37,858 bases of DNA from Rubrivivax sp. (GCA_022842825.1 JALHOU010000019.1:2315-40172); one strand, 5' to 3'. Shown: positions 1 through 9,186, counted from the first letter of the stretch. The notes: generated by a model not told the origin, from the letters alone. Made by a program: numbers and translations.

Positions 1-248
1 GCCGCGCAGCCGAGCATGCGGCCGATGCGCTCGCGCGAGGCGAAGAGGTTGGTCACCACCGCCACGTCCACGCCCCACACCTGCGGCGCCAGCAGCACCG
101 GGTGGCGGCCGCGCGCGGCGAGTTGCCACACCAGCGCCGTGAGGTCCTGGCTGTCCTGCACGGGCTCGTTCAGCACGAGCATGTCGTCGGCAAACTCGCG
201 CCGGTAGGCCGCGAGGAAGTGGCGCAGGTCTTGCGCGGAGAGGGTCAT
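1..248 (-). CDS. UbiD family decarboxylase, N-terminal part (runs off the left edge)
   Basis: Only the first 82 codons are present; the gene continues beyond the window. The start is ATG at 246-248. The visible N-terminus has the typical UbiD opening: a DLRxFL segment near residues 7-12, a 'LNEPV' stretch near 26-30, and the hallmark VVTNLFASRERIGRMLG near residues 63-79, equivalent to the (V/I)TNLFGSRERI motif. UbiD enzymes use prenylated FMN, made by UbiX, for reversible decarboxylation of aromatic or unsaturated acids; the catalytic Arg-Glu-Glu residues lie in the missing part. It is the last visible gene of a minus-strand run after two amidohydrolases, 63 bp downstream of the nearer one, which suggests a shared aromatic-acid catabolic role rather than ubiquinone synthesis. 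No clear Shine-Dalgarno precedes the ATG. The family call is firm; the substrate is unknown. Confidence 0.85.
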   Translation of the reverse strand, partial: MTLSAQDLRHFLAAYRREFADDMLVLNEPVQDSQDLTALVWQLAARGRHPVLLAPQVWGVDVAVVTNLFASRERIGRMLGCA

Positions 249-311
249 CGGGGCGCGGCCGCGGTGCTGTCGGTGTCAGGTGGTGCCAGCTGGTGCTTCA
301 GGGCCTGCGCG

Positions 312-1226
312 CTACTTCACCCCGAAGTACGTGTCCTTCAGCCGACCCTGCGCTTCGGCCATCGTGCGCGGCGGCGGCGTCGTCTTGATGCCCACCAGGC
401 GCGCGATGTTGTTGCCCATGAAGTCCTCGAGCCCGTCCTCATCGAGGTTCATGCCGTGTGGCGGCGGGCCGCACAGCACTTCCAGCTCGCGCAGCCACAT
501 GCCGGGCTCGTTGGGCGGGCTGTCGGTGCCGAAGACGATCTTGTGGCGCGGCAGCTCCTTGGCGAACTCGACGATGCGCGCCTGGAAGGTCCAGCCGCTC
601 TCGCACACCACGTTGGGCGTGTCGTTGGCCATCCAGAAGGCCTCGAAGCTGTAGTTGCCGCCGGTCTGGATGCCGAAGTGGCCGATGATGAAGTTCACCA
701 TCGGGAACTCGCGGATCACGGGGTAGAACATCGTCGGGATGCTGAATGGCCCGTCGCCGGTGTGGATGAGCACCACCACGTTGTACTTGGCGCACACCTT
801 CATCGCCGGGCGCAGCCACTCGAGTGCGCGGTCGGGCCGGTAGCCGTGCATGTTGGAGTGCAGCTTCAGCATCTTGAAGCCGTACTCCTTGACGTGGAAT
901 TCGAGCTCGGCGGCGCCGTTCTCCGGACCCCAGCGCGGGTTGTAGTTGAAGTTGCCGATGAAGCGGTCGGGGTACTTCTGCGTCAGCTCCGCGCAATAGG
1001 CCATGTAGTCGCGGATGCCCTCGCGGCCGCGGCGGTTGCCGTCGCGATACACGGTGTTGCCCGGCGGCGGCTGGATGAAGCCCATGTCGATGCGGCGCGG
1101 CTTGCCGTTGATCATGTACGGGCCGTCCATGAGCTTCAACATGCGCTCGCCATTGAACGGCGTGCCGGTGTGCCGCCAGGCCTCGTCGACGAGGTTGGTG
1201 GGGTGCAGGTGGGTGTCGATGATCAT
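312..1226 (-). CDS. Amidohydrolase-2 family protein (metal-dependent, ACMSD/decarboxylase-like), intact metal site
   Basis: A 304-residue TIM-barrel amidohydrolase of the PF04909 type, the family of ACMSD, gamma-resorcylate decarboxylase and 4-oxalomesaconate hydratase. The expected metal ligands are visible: H6 and H8 in THLHP at the first strand, H155 in IHTGDGP, H183 in IGHFG and D235 in FGTDSPP. The ATG at 1224-1226 is preceded by GAGGGA about eight bases upstream. A near-identical layout is seen in the upstream neighbour (1280-2215), so the two are tandem duplicates, 53 bp apart, in the same operon as the UbiD-like gene. Family members either hydrolyse C-N or C-C bonds or decarboxylate without redox chemistry. 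Pairing with UbiD suggests handling of an aromatic or dicarboxylic acid, but no substrate can be named from the sequence. Confidence 0.85.
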   Translation of the reverse strand: MIIDTHLHPTNLVDEAWRHTGTPFNGERMLKLMDGPYMINGKPRRIDMGFIQPPPGNTVYRDGNRRGREGIRDYMAYCAELTQKYPDRFIGNFNYNPRWGPENGAAELEFHVKEYGFKMLKLHSNMHGYRPDRALEWLRPAMKVCAKYNVVVLIHTGDGPFSIPTMFYPVIREFPMVNFIIGHFGIQTGGNYSFEAFWMANDTPNVVCESGWTFQARIVEFAKELPRHKIVFGTDSPPNEPGMWLRELEVLCGPPPHGMNLDEDGLEDFMGNNIARLVGIKTTPPPRTMAEAQGRLKDTYFGVK

Positions 1227-1279
1227 GTCGGGATCCCTCGGGGCCGTGCGATCGGTTGGCGCAGCGTGGGCGGGTGCGA

Positions 1280-2215
1280 TCAGTACAGGGGGATCACCGG
1301 CTGCGGCGCCACCGGCTTGCTCAGGCGCGCGTTCGCCTCCTCGAAGGTCTTGGGCGCCGGCGCGGGCGCCAGGCCGATCATGCGCGCGACGTTGTTGCCG
1401 AGGTAGTCCTCAAGCGTGTCTTCGTCGAGGTTCATGCCCTGCGGCGGGTTGGTGCACAGCACCTCCAGCAGGCGCAGCCACATGCCCGGTTCGTTGGGCG
1501 GCGTGTCGCTGCCGAAGAGGATCTTGTGCTTGGGCAGCTCCTTCGCGAACTCGACGATCCGGCTTTGCAGGCACCAGCCGCTCTCGCAGTAGACGTTGGG
1601 CTTCTCCATCGCCATCTGGAAGGGCTCGAAGCAGTACACACCCCCGGTCTGCACGCCGAAGTGCGCCATGATGAAGTTGACCTGCGGGTACAGGTTGACC
1701 ATCGGCGCCCACTCGGTGGGGATGCTGTAGGGACCATCGCCGGTGTGCACCTTCACGAGCACGCCGAGCTCGGCGCACTTGTCGAGCGCCGGGCGCACCC
1801 AGTCCTTGGCACGGTCGGGCCGGTAGGCGTGCATGTTGGCCTGGAACTGGACCATCTTGAAGCCGTGGTCCTTGACGTAGCGCTCGATGGCCTCGACGCC
1901 GTTCTTCACCCCACAGCGCGGGTTGTAGACAAAGCAGCCGAGGAAGCGGTCGGGGTACTTCTGCGTCAGTTCCAGCGAGTACGCCATATAGGCGTCGATG
2001 GACTGGCGGCCGTCCATCTCGGCGTCGGTCCAGGTGTAGATCGTGTTGCCTTGTGGCGGCTGGATGAAGGCGCGGTCGATGCGGCGCGGCTTGCCGTTGA
2101 CGAAGTACGGCCCGTCCATCATCTGCAGCAAGCGCTCGCCGGTGAAGGGCTCTCCGGCATGGTGCCAAGCGAGGTCGACGACCTGGGTCGGGTAGCAACT
2201 GATGTCGATGATCAC
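1280..2215 (-). CDS. Amidohydrolase-2 family paralogue lacking the HxH metal motif
   Basis: A 311-residue paralogue of the next gene downstream, alignable end to end through shared blocks such as [34 protein letters not shown] and [11 protein letters not shown] place the start at GTG 2213-2215, because GAAGGAG lies six bases upstream and because the protein then begins VIID, matching MIID in the paralogue. The first-strand HxH motif (H6, H8 in the paralogue) is replaced by S6-C7-Y8, whereas the other expected ligands, H157, H185 and D237, are kept. It may therefore be a partner subunit, bind metal differently or be catalytically altered. It is the first gene of the minus-strand run that ends in the UbiD-like gene and has a promoter-like sequence upstream at 2363-2392. 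Confidence 0.82.
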   Translation of the reverse strand: MIIDISCYPTQVVDLAWHHAGEPFTGERLLQMMDGPYFVNGKPRRIDRAFIQPPQGNTIYTWTDAEMDGRQSIDAYMAYSLELTQKYPDRFLGCFVYNPRCGVKNGVEAIERYVKDHGFKMVQFQANMHAYRPDRAKDWVRPALDKCAELGVLVKVHTGDGPYSIPTEWAPMVNLYPQVNFIMAHFGVQTGGVYCFEPFQMAMEKPNVYCESGWCLQSRIVEFAKELPKHKILFGSDTPPNEPGMWLRLLEVLCTNPPQGMNLDEDTLEDYLGNNVARMIGLAPAPAPKTFEEANARLSKPVAPQPVIPLY

Positions 2216-2362
2216 CGGAGACTCCTTCGCGTCACGTGGGCCGGCATCAAGAGGATGCCTGCCCTGCGTGAGCAATCTCCGACCGACCGGCGCGCCGTGC
2301 TCCGAGAACCCCCGGGAACTGCAACCGCCGCGGCTGACCGCTTCTACTCACCCGATGGGCAG

Positions 2363-2392
2363 GTTCTAGCCGACGGCACTTCGGGCTGTCAA
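2363..2392 (-). promoter_or_regulatory. Candidate sigma70 promoter for the amidohydrolase/UbiD operon
   Basis: On the minus strand a perfect TTGACA (2392-2387) is followed after 18 bases by TAGAAC (2368-2363), a 4/6 match to TATAAT. It would leave a leader of about 140 bases before the GTG at 2215. It lies between the divergent amidohydrolase and nadA genes. This is a motif match only; I see no operator. Confidence 0.4.
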
Positions 2393-2485
2393 CGGGGCCT
2401 ATCCCGAGCACCGGGCGGCCGGGCAGCCTGCGGGGATACCATGCCGCCCTCGCCCCCTTGCCGCATGCCCCGCACGCGCACCGAC

Positions 2486-3598
2486 ATGAGTTCCGTCACC
2501 TACGACTACACCCGCCAGGACGCCCAAGGGGTGTGCAGCACGCACCATGCCTGGGCCCGCGTGCCGCCACCGCTGAAGCCGGCCGAGAGGAAGGCGGCGC
2601 GCGAGCGCGCCGCCGCGCTGCTGAAAGCGCACGACGCCGTGCTGGTGGCGCACTACTACGTCGATGGCGACCTCCAGGACCTCGCCCTGGAGACCGGCGG
2701 CATCGTCGCCGACTCGCTCGAGATGGCGCGCTTCGGCCGCGACCACGCCGCGCAGACGCTCGTCGTGGCCGGCGTGCGCTTCATGGGCGAGACGTCCAAG
2801 ATCCTGAGCCCGGGCAAGCGCGTGCTGATGCCCGACCTGGAGGCGACCTGCTCGCTGGACCTCGGCTGCCCGCCTGAGGACTTCGCGAAGTTCTGCGACG
2901 CGCACCCGGATCGAAAGGTGGTTGTCTACGCCAATACGAGCGCCGCCGTGAAGGCCCGCGCCGACTGGATGGTGACGAGCTCGTGCGCGCTGGCCATCGT
3001 GCGGCACCTCAAGGAACAAGGACAGAAGATCCTGTGGGCGCCCGACAAGCACCTCGGCCGCTATGTCCAGGAGCAGACCGGCGCCGACATGGAGTTGTGG
3101 CAGGCCGCCTGCATCGTGCACGACGAGTTCAAGGGGCTGGAGCTCGACTTGTTGCGCAAGGAGCACCCGGACGCGATGGTGCTGGTGCACCCCGAGTCGC
3201 CGCAGAGCGTGGTGGCGCAGGCCGACGTGGTGGGCTCCACTTCGCAGTTGCTGAAGGCCGTGATTGACGGCAAGGCCAAGGAGTACATCGTCGCCACCGA
3301 CAACGGCCTGATGCACCGGATGCGCCAGCTCGCGCCCGGCAAGACGCTGCTCGAGGCGCCCACGGCAGGCAACAGCGCCACCTGCAAGAGCTGCGCGCAC
3401 TGCCCGTGGATGGCGATGAACGCGCTGCAAGGCGTGGTCGGCTGCCTGGAGACGGGCAGCGGCGAGATCCTCGTGCCCGAGCCGACGCGCAGCCAGGCGC
3501 TCGGCTGCATCGACCGCATGCTCGACTTCGTCAAGAAGAACCCGGGCGCGATCGCCCAGCCGAAGGCCGGATTCGTCCGCCACATCGGCTCGGCCTGA
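2486..3598 (+). CDS. nadA: Quinolinate synthase NadA
   Basis: Condenses iminoaspartate (from NadB) with dihydroxyacetone phosphate to give quinolinate, using a [4Fe-4S] cluster. With the ATG at 2486 the protein has 370 residues and matches E. coli-type NadA throughout: [13 protein letters not shown] (55-67), [19 protein letters not shown] (150-161), [10 protein letters not shown] (184-193), HPESPQ, GSTSQ and [13 protein letters not shown] (300-312). The three cluster ligands are C122, C209 and C306, each exactly nine residues beyond the E. coli positions 113, 200 and 297. In-frame ATGs at 2441 and 2465 would add 15 or 7 residues; no start has a convincing Shine-Dalgarno. nadC begins two bases after the stop, so nadA-nadC is an operon. 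Confidence 0.96.
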   Translation: MSSVTYDYTRQDAQGVCSTHHAWARVPPPLKPAERKAARERAAALLKAHDAVLVAHYYVDGDLQDLALETGGIVADSLEMARFGRDHAAQTLVVAGVRFMGETSKILSPGKRVLMPDLEATCSLDLGCPPEDFAKFCDAHPDRKVVVYANTSAAVKARADWMVTSSCALAIVRHLKEQGQKILWAPDKHLGRYVQEQTGADMELWQAACIVHDEFKGLELDLLRKEHPDAMVLVHPESPQSVVAQADVVGSTSQLLKAVIDGKAKEYIVATDNGLMHRMRQLAPGKTLLEAPTAGNSATCKSCAHCPWMAMNALQGVVGCLETGSGEILVPEPTRSQALGCIDRMLDFVKKNPGAIAQPKAGFVRHIGSA

Positions 3599-3600
3599 CC

Positions 3601-4518
3601 GTGGTGACGCTGCCCGACGGCGAGCGCATCGAGTTCGCCCGCCACAACGAGACGCTGGAGGAGGCCCGCGCGCGCAACATCCGCGACGCACTGGCCGAGG
3701 ACATCGGCACGTGCGACTGGACCGGACTCCTGGTGCCACCGGGCCGGCGCGTGCGCGCCCGCGTCATCGCGCGCGAGGCGGCGGTGCTCGCCGGCCGCGA
3801 CTGGTTCGACGGCGTCGTGCGCGCGCTGGACGCCACCGCCGTGCTCGACTGGCGCGTCGCCGAGGGCGCCTGGACGCAGGCCGACGCGCCGGTGGTCTTC
3901 ATCGAAGGCTACGCGCGCGCCCTGCTGGCCGCCGAGCGGCCGGCGCTGAACTTCATCCAGATGCTCAGCGCCACCGCGACCGTCACGCGCCGGCATGTCG
4001 ATGCGGTGGCCGGCGCTTCGCCATTGCCGAACGAGGGCAAAGGCTGCGCCATCCTCGACACGCGCAAGACGATTCCCGGCCTGCGCCAGGCGCAGAAGTA
4101 CGCCGTGCGCGTGGGCGGCGGGCAGAACCAGCGCCTGGCGCTGTGGCACGGCATCCTGATCAAGGAGAACCACATCGCCGCCGCCGGCGGCATTGGCCCT
4201 GTACTGGCCGCGGCCGCGGCGCTGGACGCCGGCGTCGAGATCCAGATCGAGGTCGAGACGCTGGCGCAGCTGGAGGAAGCGCTCGCTGCCGGCGCCAGGA
4301 GCGTGCTGCTCGACAACTTCGACCTCGAACGCATGCGCCAGGCAGTGGCGCTCAACCGCGCGCGCGGTGGCCGCGCCCTGCTGGAGGTGTCGGGCAGCGT
4401 CGAACTGACGCAGTTGCGCGACATCGCCGCTACCGGCGTCGACCGCATCTCGATCGGCCGACTCACGAAGGACGTGAAGGCCGTGGATTTCTCGATGCGC
4501 GTGCTGGGCGGCGCCTGA
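3601..4518 (+). CDS. nadC: Quinolinate phosphoribosyltransferase NadC
   Basis: Converts quinolinate and PRPP to nicotinate mononucleotide, CO2 and pyrophosphate, the third step of de novo NAD synthesis. The 305-residue product carries the family blocks RNIRDALAEDIG, ERPALNFIQMLSATAT, DTRKTIPGLRQAQKYAV, GGGQNQRL, LIKENHI, EIQIEVETLAQLEEAL, MLDNF-type VLLDNFDLERMRQAV, LEVSGSVEL and DRISIGRLTKDVKAVDFSM. The start is taken as GTG 3601, two bases after the nadA stop, with a second GTG next to it at 3604. No independent Shine-Dalgarno is visible, so translation is probably coupled to nadA. nadB, which supplies the first enzyme, lies 3 kb further on in the opposite orientation. Confidence 0.95.
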   Translation: MVTLPDGERIEFARHNETLEEARARNIRDALAEDIGTCDWTGLLVPPGRRVRARVIAREAAVLAGRDWFDGVVRALDATAVLDWRVAEGAWTQADAPVVFIEGYARALLAAERPALNFIQMLSATATVTRRHVDAVAGASPLPNEGKGCAILDTRKTIPGLRQAQKYAVRVGGGQNQRLALWHGILIKENHIAAAGGIGPVLAAAAALDAGVEIQIEVETLAQLEEALAAGARSVLLDNFDLERMRQAVALNRARGGRALLEVSGSVELTQLRDIAATGVDRISIGRLTKDVKAVDFSMRVLGGA

Positions 4519-4616
4519 GTCGCGCTCGCCGGGGCGCCCGACCCACCAGGCGCGCCGCGCGGCATGGCGCGCCATCAACCCGCGCGTCGGGGCTCAAGTT
4601 GCTTCCCGGCCGGTCG

Positions 4617-6512
4617 ATGACCCGGTCCATGAACAAGTTGCGCGCGTGGGCGCGGTTCGCCCCTTTGCCGCTGACCGTCAAGCTCATGGCGGTCAACATC
4701 CTGCTCGTCGTTTCGCTGGCGGCGGTGGTGCTTGTGGCGTGGCGCATGTTGCCGGCCGAAGCGGACGCCGCAGCCGACGTGATTCTTCTCACGACCGCAC
4801 AGCGGACGAACCAGAACGCCGACATGCTGCACGGTGCGCTGCGCGCCGACGTGCTGGCCTCCCTCCTGGCCGGCCAGGCGCCGGGCGTCACGATCGCGTC
4901 CGTGCGGCAGTCGCTGCGCACGCACGCGCAGGAGTTCCGGGCCGAGATCGGCCGGCTGAACAAGATGCCGCTGAAGGCCGAAGCCCGCCACTCCGTGGTC
5001 GAGGCCTACATCTCCGGCCTGCACTACCTTGCCGTGGCCGAGCAGCATGTCGAGCTGGGTCTGTCCGATCGCAAGGCCGGCCTGGCGGCGCTCCCCGTCT
5101 TCGAGGGCGCTTTCGAGGAGGCCAAGGTGGCGATCAGCCGCCAGGCCGACGAGCTGGCACGCGCCAGCGAGCAGGTGCAGACCGCCTCGCGCGCCGCAGC
5201 CCAGGAGGCGCAGCGCTGGCTGGCCCTCGCCGCCGCGGTGAGCGTGCTCGTGGGCTGGGTGTGCGTGGCTTTGGTGGCACGCTCCATCCGCCGCTCGCTC
5301 ATCGCGCTCAGTGAAGTGGCGGTGGCCATCGCCGAGGGCGACCTTGAGCGCCGCAGCGCGGTGGCCACGGAGGACGAGGTGGGCGAGCTGGCCGGCTCCA
5401 TCAACCGGATGGCCGACCGGCTGCACGAGATGATCGACCGCACGCGCCGCGACGCCGAGCAGGGTGCCTTCGGCCGCGAGCTGGTGGAAGCGCTCGAGAT
5501 GGCCGACAGCGAGCCACGTGCGCACGCGGTGGTGGCCAGGGCGATGCGCGAGATCTCTCCCGCGCACGCGATGGAACTGCTGCTCGCCGACTCCAGCAAC
5601 GCGCAGCTCGAACGCGCGGCCGAGCACCCCGAACTCGGCGCCCCGGGCTGCAGGGTCGATGCGGCCTTCAGCTGCAGCGCCGTGCGCCGCGGGCACACGT
5701 TGCAGTTCACGCACAGCGAATCACTGAACGCCTGCCCGGCACTGCGCGGCCGACCGGAGGGGGCGCGATCCGCCGCCTGTGTGCCGGTCACGTTCATGGG
5801 TCGAGCGCTCGGCGTGCTGCATGCCACCGGTGCGGCGAACATGCCGCTGTCAGGCCATCAGCTGCACCGCCTGAATGCGCTCGGCGCACAGGCAGGCAGC
5901 CGCATCGGCACCGTGCGCGCGTTCGAGCGCACGCAACTGCAAGCGGCCACCGACTCGCTCACCGGCCTGGCCAACCGACGTACGGCGGAGGCGCGCATGC
6001 GCCAGTGGTTCCACGAGGGGCGCAGCTTCTCGGTGGTGATGTGCGACCTGGACCACTTCAAGCGGCTCAACGACACGCACGGCCACCCGGCCGGCGACGA
6101 CGCGCTGCGCAGCTTCGCGGAGACGGTGCGCGCCTGCGCGCGCGGCCAGGACCTGCTTGCGCGCTGGGGCGGTGAGGAGTTCGCCTTCCTTCTCGCCGAC
6201 GCGAAGGCCGAGGACGCGATGGCCTGGACCGAGCGCGTGCGGCAGCATCTGGCGCAGGCCCTGCGCACGCGCGCCAAGCCCGTCTTCACGGCCAGCTTCG
6301 GTGTCACGCACGCCAGCGCCGCACCCACGCCGGAACTGTTGGTGCGTCGGGCCGACGATGCGCTCTACCGCGCCAAGGCCGAAGGCCGCGACCGCGCCGT
6401 GCTGGCTGACGCGCTGCCGCCTGCCGACCCTGACCTCCTCCCGTTCGCCGGCCGAAATGCCAGCGAGCACAGCGCCTCGCTCGACCTGCAGATGCTGGCC
6501 ACGGAGGACTGA
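4617..6512 (+). CDS. Membrane-bound diguanylate cyclase with HAMP, GAF-like and GGDEF domains
   Basis: Makes c-di-GMP from two GTP. The 631-residue protein has a short cytoplasmic N-terminus, a first membrane helix at about 20-42, a periplasmic helical sensor region to about 200, a second helix at about 201-222, a HAMP linker (about 222-275), a degenerate GAF-like segment (about 285-435) and a GGDEF domain (about 440-600). The active-site motif is intact, WGGEEF with GGEEF at 518-522, and DxLTGLANRR marks the domain start (446-455). An RxxD inhibitory site (R509-D512) sits five residues before it, so product feedback inhibition is expected. Start choice is between ATG 4617 and ATG 4629; neither has a clear Shine-Dalgarno. 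The ComFB-family gene follows after 49 bp, suggesting a maker/receptor pair. Confidence 0.92.
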   Translation: MTRSMNKLRAWARFAPLPLTVKLMAVNILLVVSLAAVVLVAWRMLPAEADAAADVILLTTAQRTNQNADMLHGALRADVLASLLAGQAPGVTIASVRQSLRTHAQEFRAEIGRLNKMPLKAEARHSVVEAYISGLHYLAVAEQHVELGLSDRKAGLAALPVFEGAFEEAKVAISRQADELARASEQVQTASRAAAQEAQRWLALAAAVSVLVGWVCVALVARSIRRSLIALSEVAVAIAEGDLERRSAVATEDEVGELAGSINRMADRLHEMIDRTRRDAEQGAFGRELVEALEMADSEPRAHAVVARAMREISPAHAMELLLADSSNAQLERAAEHPELGAPGCRVDAAFSCSAVRRGHTLQFTHSESLNACPALRGRPEGARSAACVPVTFMGRALGVLHATGAANMPLSGHQLHRLNALGAQAGSRIGTVRAFERTQLQAATDSLTGLANRRTAEARMRQWFHEGRSFSVVMCDLDHFKRLNDTHGHPAGDDALRSFAETVRACARGQDLLARWGGEEFAFLLADAKAEDAMAWTERVRQHLAQALRTRAKPVFTASFGVTHASAAPTPELLVRRADDALYRAKAEGRDRAVLADALPPADPDLLPFAGRNASEHSASLDLQMLATED

Positions 6513-6561
6513 GCCCCGACCGGCCCGACCACCCACGAACGACACCCGAGGGAGACCGACC

Positions 6562-6855
6562 TTGACCGACGCCGACTTCACCTCCGTGCGCAACCACAAC
6601 GAGCGCGCCGTGTTCGACGCCGTGCTGGCGAACACCTCGCGCTACCCGGGCCTGGCCAAACGCCCCGAGCTGCTGGCCGACGTCGCCTGCGTGGCGCTCA
6701 ACCGGTTGCCGCCGCGCTACATCCGCCACGAAGTCGACTTCGCCTTCTACCTGAGCGAGCGCGAGCGGGGCGAGAGCGATCGCCACCTCGCCGAAGCCGT
6801 GGACTATGCCTTCGGTTTTGTGCAGGCACGCGTCGCGATGCGCGCGCGCGCCTGA
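6562..6855 (+). CDS. ComFB-family protein (late competence / possible c-di-GMP receptor)
   Basis: A 97-residue protein with the ComFB signature: an N-terminal NHNERAVFDAVL helix (11-22) and VACVALNRLPPRYI (42-55), matching the family block AxNxLPPxY, followed by a charged helical tail. The start is a TTG at 6562, preceded by GAGGGAG about seven bases upstream; there is no ATG at a sensible position. Members of this family, such as cyanobacterial CdgR/ComFB, bind cyclic di-nucleotides, and despite the name the family is not restricted to competence operons. Its position 49 bp after a GGDEF gene fits a c-di-GMP effector. The CxxC-type cysteines seen in Bacillus ComFB are absent. Family call good, ligand inferred. 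Confidence 0.78.
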   Translation: MTDADFTSVRNHNERAVFDAVLANTSRYPGLAKRPELLADVACVALNRLPPRYIRHEVDFAFYLSERERGESDRHLAEAVDYAFGFVQARVAMRARA

Positions 6856-6875
6856 AGGCGGGCCATCATCGCGCG

Positions 6876-7508
6876 ATGTACCTGGTCCGACATGACCTCG
6901 CCCTGCTTCAGGCGCAGTCCCTGACCCCTGTCGAGACGCCGATCCCGGGGCTGCGGCTCGAAGAGTTGCACTCCGGGCAGATGGACGCCGTCGCCGGGAC
7001 CTATCGCGCGCTCGGCCACCGGCATCCGGCAGGGCGCCCCGAACGGCGCTTCGCAAACCGGCTGCGTTTCGGCCGCCTGTGGCTGGGCGAACAGATCGCC
7101 GGATCGCTCTGGGTGGTGCACGATGCGCACCGCTATGTCGACGAGCTGAACTGGCGCCTGCCGATGTCGGCGCGGCAGTTCTGGCTGCGCGACGTCTTCA
7201 TCGCACCTGCGCTGCGCGGGCGACGGCTCTTCCTGCAGATGCTGCATCTGGTGGCGCGCGAGTGGGTCCCGGGCTTCGAGTCGGCCTGGTCCGACGTGGA
7301 CTGGGACAACGCGGAGTCGATGCGCGCCCACCTGGGCGCGGGATTTCAGGTGCGCCATCGCGTGCGCTCGCTCGACCTGAACGGGCGCCTCCGCATTCGC
7401 GACCCGCTCATGCCCTGGCCAGGGCCGGTGCGGGACATGCAGCCCGAGGCGCGCTGCCTGTGGCTCGGTGGCGCCCGGCTGCGCCAGCACCAGGATTGGG
7501 TCGCCTAG
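6876..7508 (+). CDS. GNAT-fold N-acetyltransferase-like protein
   Basis: A 210-residue protein starting at ATG 6876, 20 bp after the ComFB gene and ending 16 bp before the convergent nadB stop. The central part looks like a GNAT core: a strand giving LRDVFIAPALRGRRLFLQMLHL (about 109-130), where RGRR occupies the position of the acetyl-CoA-binding R/QxxGxG/A loop, and then SDVDWDNAESMRAHLGAGFQ (about 148-167), the typical last helix 'N..s...y...GF'. The loop is not a perfect match, so catalytic competence is uncertain. The substrate cannot be told from the sequence. It probably forms one transcription unit with the diguanylate cyclase and the ComFB gene. Confidence 0.6.
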   Translation: MYLVRHDLALLQAQSLTPVETPIPGLRLEELHSGQMDAVAGTYRALGHRHPAGRPERRFANRLRFGRLWLGEQIAGSLWVVHDAHRYVDELNWRLPMSARQFWLRDVFIAPALRGRRLFLQMLHLVAREWVPGFESAWSDVDWDNAESMRAHLGAGFQVRHRVRSLDLNGRLRIRDPLMPWPGPVRDMQPEARCLWLGGARLRQHQDWVA

Positions 7509-7524
7509 GCGCCTAGGCAGCGGT

Positions 7525-9186
7525 TCAGGTGTCGCGGCTGCGCGCCGGCCGCGTCAGCACCGTCGGGAAACTCACCGGCAGCGTCTGCGGGAAGTCGCGG
7601 CTGTAGTGCAGGCCGCGGCTCTCGTGCCGGTGCAGCGCGCTTTGCACGATGAGCTCGGCGCACTCCACGAGGTTGCGCAACTCCAGAAGGTCGCGCGTGA
7701 CGCGGAAGTTGGCGTAGTAGTCGTCGATCTCGTCGCGCAGCAGCTTGATGCGGTGCAGCGCCCGTTCCAGTCGCTTGGTCGTGCGCACGATGCCCACGTA
7801 GTTCCACATGAGCAGGCGCAGCTCGTCCCAGTTGTGCGCGATGACGACCTGCTCGTCGGCATCCTCGACCTGGCTCTCGTCCCACGGCGGCAGTGCGCGG
7901 GGCGGGGGCGGCGGCGCGCCCAGGATGGCCTCGGCGCAGGTGCGGCCCAGCACCACACACTCCAGCAACGAGTTGCTGGCCAGCCGATTGGCGCCGTGCA
8001 GCCCGGTGTAGGTGGTTTCGCCCACGGCGTACAGGCCCGGCAGGTCGGTACGGCCCTCGAGGTCGGTGACCACCCCGCCGCAGGTGTAGTGCGCCGCCGG
8101 CACCACGGGGATCGGCTGGCGCGCGATGTCGATGCCGAGCGCGAGGCAGCGTGCGTGGATGGTCGGGAAGTGCGACCTGAGGAAGTCCTCTCCCTTCTCG
8201 GCGACGATGGGCGTGGCATCGAGCCACACGTGATCCAGGCCGTGCTTCTTCATCTCGAAGTCGATGGCACGTGCCACGATGTCGCGCGGCGCCAGTTCAC
8301 CGCGCTTGTCGTGCGCGGCCATGAAGCGCCGGCCGCCGGCATCGCCCGGCCCCGTGCTGGGCAGCTTGAGCTGGGCGCCTTCGCCGCGCAGCGCCTCGGT
8401 GATGAGAAAGCTGCGCTCCTGCGGGTGGTACAGGCAGGTCGGGTGGAACTGGATGAACTCCATGTTGCCGACGCGGCAGCCGGCCCGCCAGGCCATGGCG
8501 ATGCCGTCGCCCGTGGCGGTGTCCGGATTGCTCGTGTAGCGGTAGACCTTGCCGACACCGCCGGTCGCCAGCACCACCGCGGCGGCCGGCAGCGTCTCGA
8601 CGCGGCGGCTGTCGATGTCCAGCGCGTATACGCCCCAGCAGCGGCGCGCCGTCGGGTCGTCGCCGGCATCGTCGTGCACATGCCGGTGCGTCACCAGGTC
8701 GACCGCCATCCAGCGCTCACGCAGCGTCAGGCCGGGGTGCTTGCGTGCTCGGTCCAGCAGCGCGTCGTGGATGGCCTTGCCGGTGGCGTCGGCCGCATGC
8801 GCGATGCGCCGCACGGCGTGCCCGCCCTCGCGCGTGAGGTGCAGCCCAAGCGGGCCGGCGGGGTCCTCGGAGAACGGCACCCCCGACTCGACGAGCCAGC
8901 GCACCGCGTCGGCGCTGCGCTCGGCGATGAAGCGCGCCGTGTGTTCGTCCACCAGGCCCGCGCCGGCGTCGAGCGTGTCGTGCACGTGCGATTCGATGCT
9001 GTCGTCGGTGCCGAGCACGCCGACGATGCCGCCCTGGGCCCAGGCGGTGGCGCCCTCGTCGAGCTGGCGCTTGGCCAGCACGATCACCGGCACCTTGTCC
9101 GCCAAGTGAAGCGCCACGGCCAAGCCCGCCAGGCCGGCGCCGATGACGACCACCGGGCGGGCCCCGGAAGAGATGCCAGTGTTCAT
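7525..9186 (-). CDS. nadB: L-aspartate oxidase NadB
   Basis: FAD enzyme oxidising L-aspartate to iminoaspartate, the substrate of NadA. The 553-residue protein begins with the dinucleotide-binding [18 protein letters not shown] (about 12-29) and has the family blocks [35 protein letters not shown] flavin contacts, [52 protein letters not shown] and [15 protein letters not shown], followed by the C-terminal helical domain. It is oriented against nadA-nadC and separated from them by three signalling or unknown genes. ATG 9184-9186 is the natural start. A TAGAAT hexamer lies upstream on the minus strand but without a good -35, so I do not list a promoter. Confidence 0.95.
   Translation of the reverse strand: MNTGISSGARPVVVIGAGLAGLAVALHLADKVPVIVLAKRQLDEGATAWAQGGIVGVLGTDDSIESHVHDTLDAGAGLVDEHTARFIAERSADAVRWLVESGVPFSEDPAGPLGLHLTREGGHAVRRIAHAADATGKAIHDALLDRARKHPGLTLRERWMAVDLVTHRHVHDDAGDDPTARRCWGVYALDIDSRRVETLPAAAVVLATGGVGKVYRYTSNPDTATGDGIAMAWRAGCRVGNMEFIQFHPTCLYHPQERSFLITEALRGEGAQLKLPSTGPGDAGGRRFMAAHDKRGELAPRDIVARAIDFEMKKHGLDHVWLDATPIVAEKGEDFLRSHFPTIHARCLALGIDIARQPIPVVPAAHYTCGGVVTDLEGRTDLPGLYAVGETTYTGLHGANRLASNSLLECVVLGRTCAEAILGAPPPPPRALPPWDESQVEDADEQVVIAHNWDELRLLMWNYVGIVRTTKRLERALHRIKLLRDEIDDYYANFRVTRDLLELRNLVECAELIVQSALHRHESRGLHYSRDFPQTLPVSFPTVLTRPARSRDT

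Noticed and set aside
102..1406. A 434-residue open frame on the plus strand across the first amidohydrolase
   Set aside because: It is antisense to a clearly recognisable gene, its product is low-complexity (H, R, V, A, L rich) and resembles no family; typical of very GC-rich DNA.
312..2215. Assigning the amidohydrolases as 3,6-dihydroxypicolinate decarboxylase (PicC) serving the NicX-like gene
   Set aside because: PicC is in the same broad family, but the genes are 17 kb apart, in a different operon with UbiD, and no picolinate-specific signature is visible.
1256..2485. Upstream extension of the nadA frame to a 780-residue protein
   Set aside because: The extra part is antisense to the amidohydrolase gene and has no NadA similarity; NadA family length fits a start at 2486.
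2399..4578. Long minus-strand frames over nadA and nadC
   Set aside because: Shadows of conserved enzymes; composition is biased and no family is recognised.
4545..4585. GGCGCGCC inverted repeat after nadC as a terminator
   Set aside because: The stem is possible but there is no T-tract, and such GC palindromes are expected by chance in this composition.
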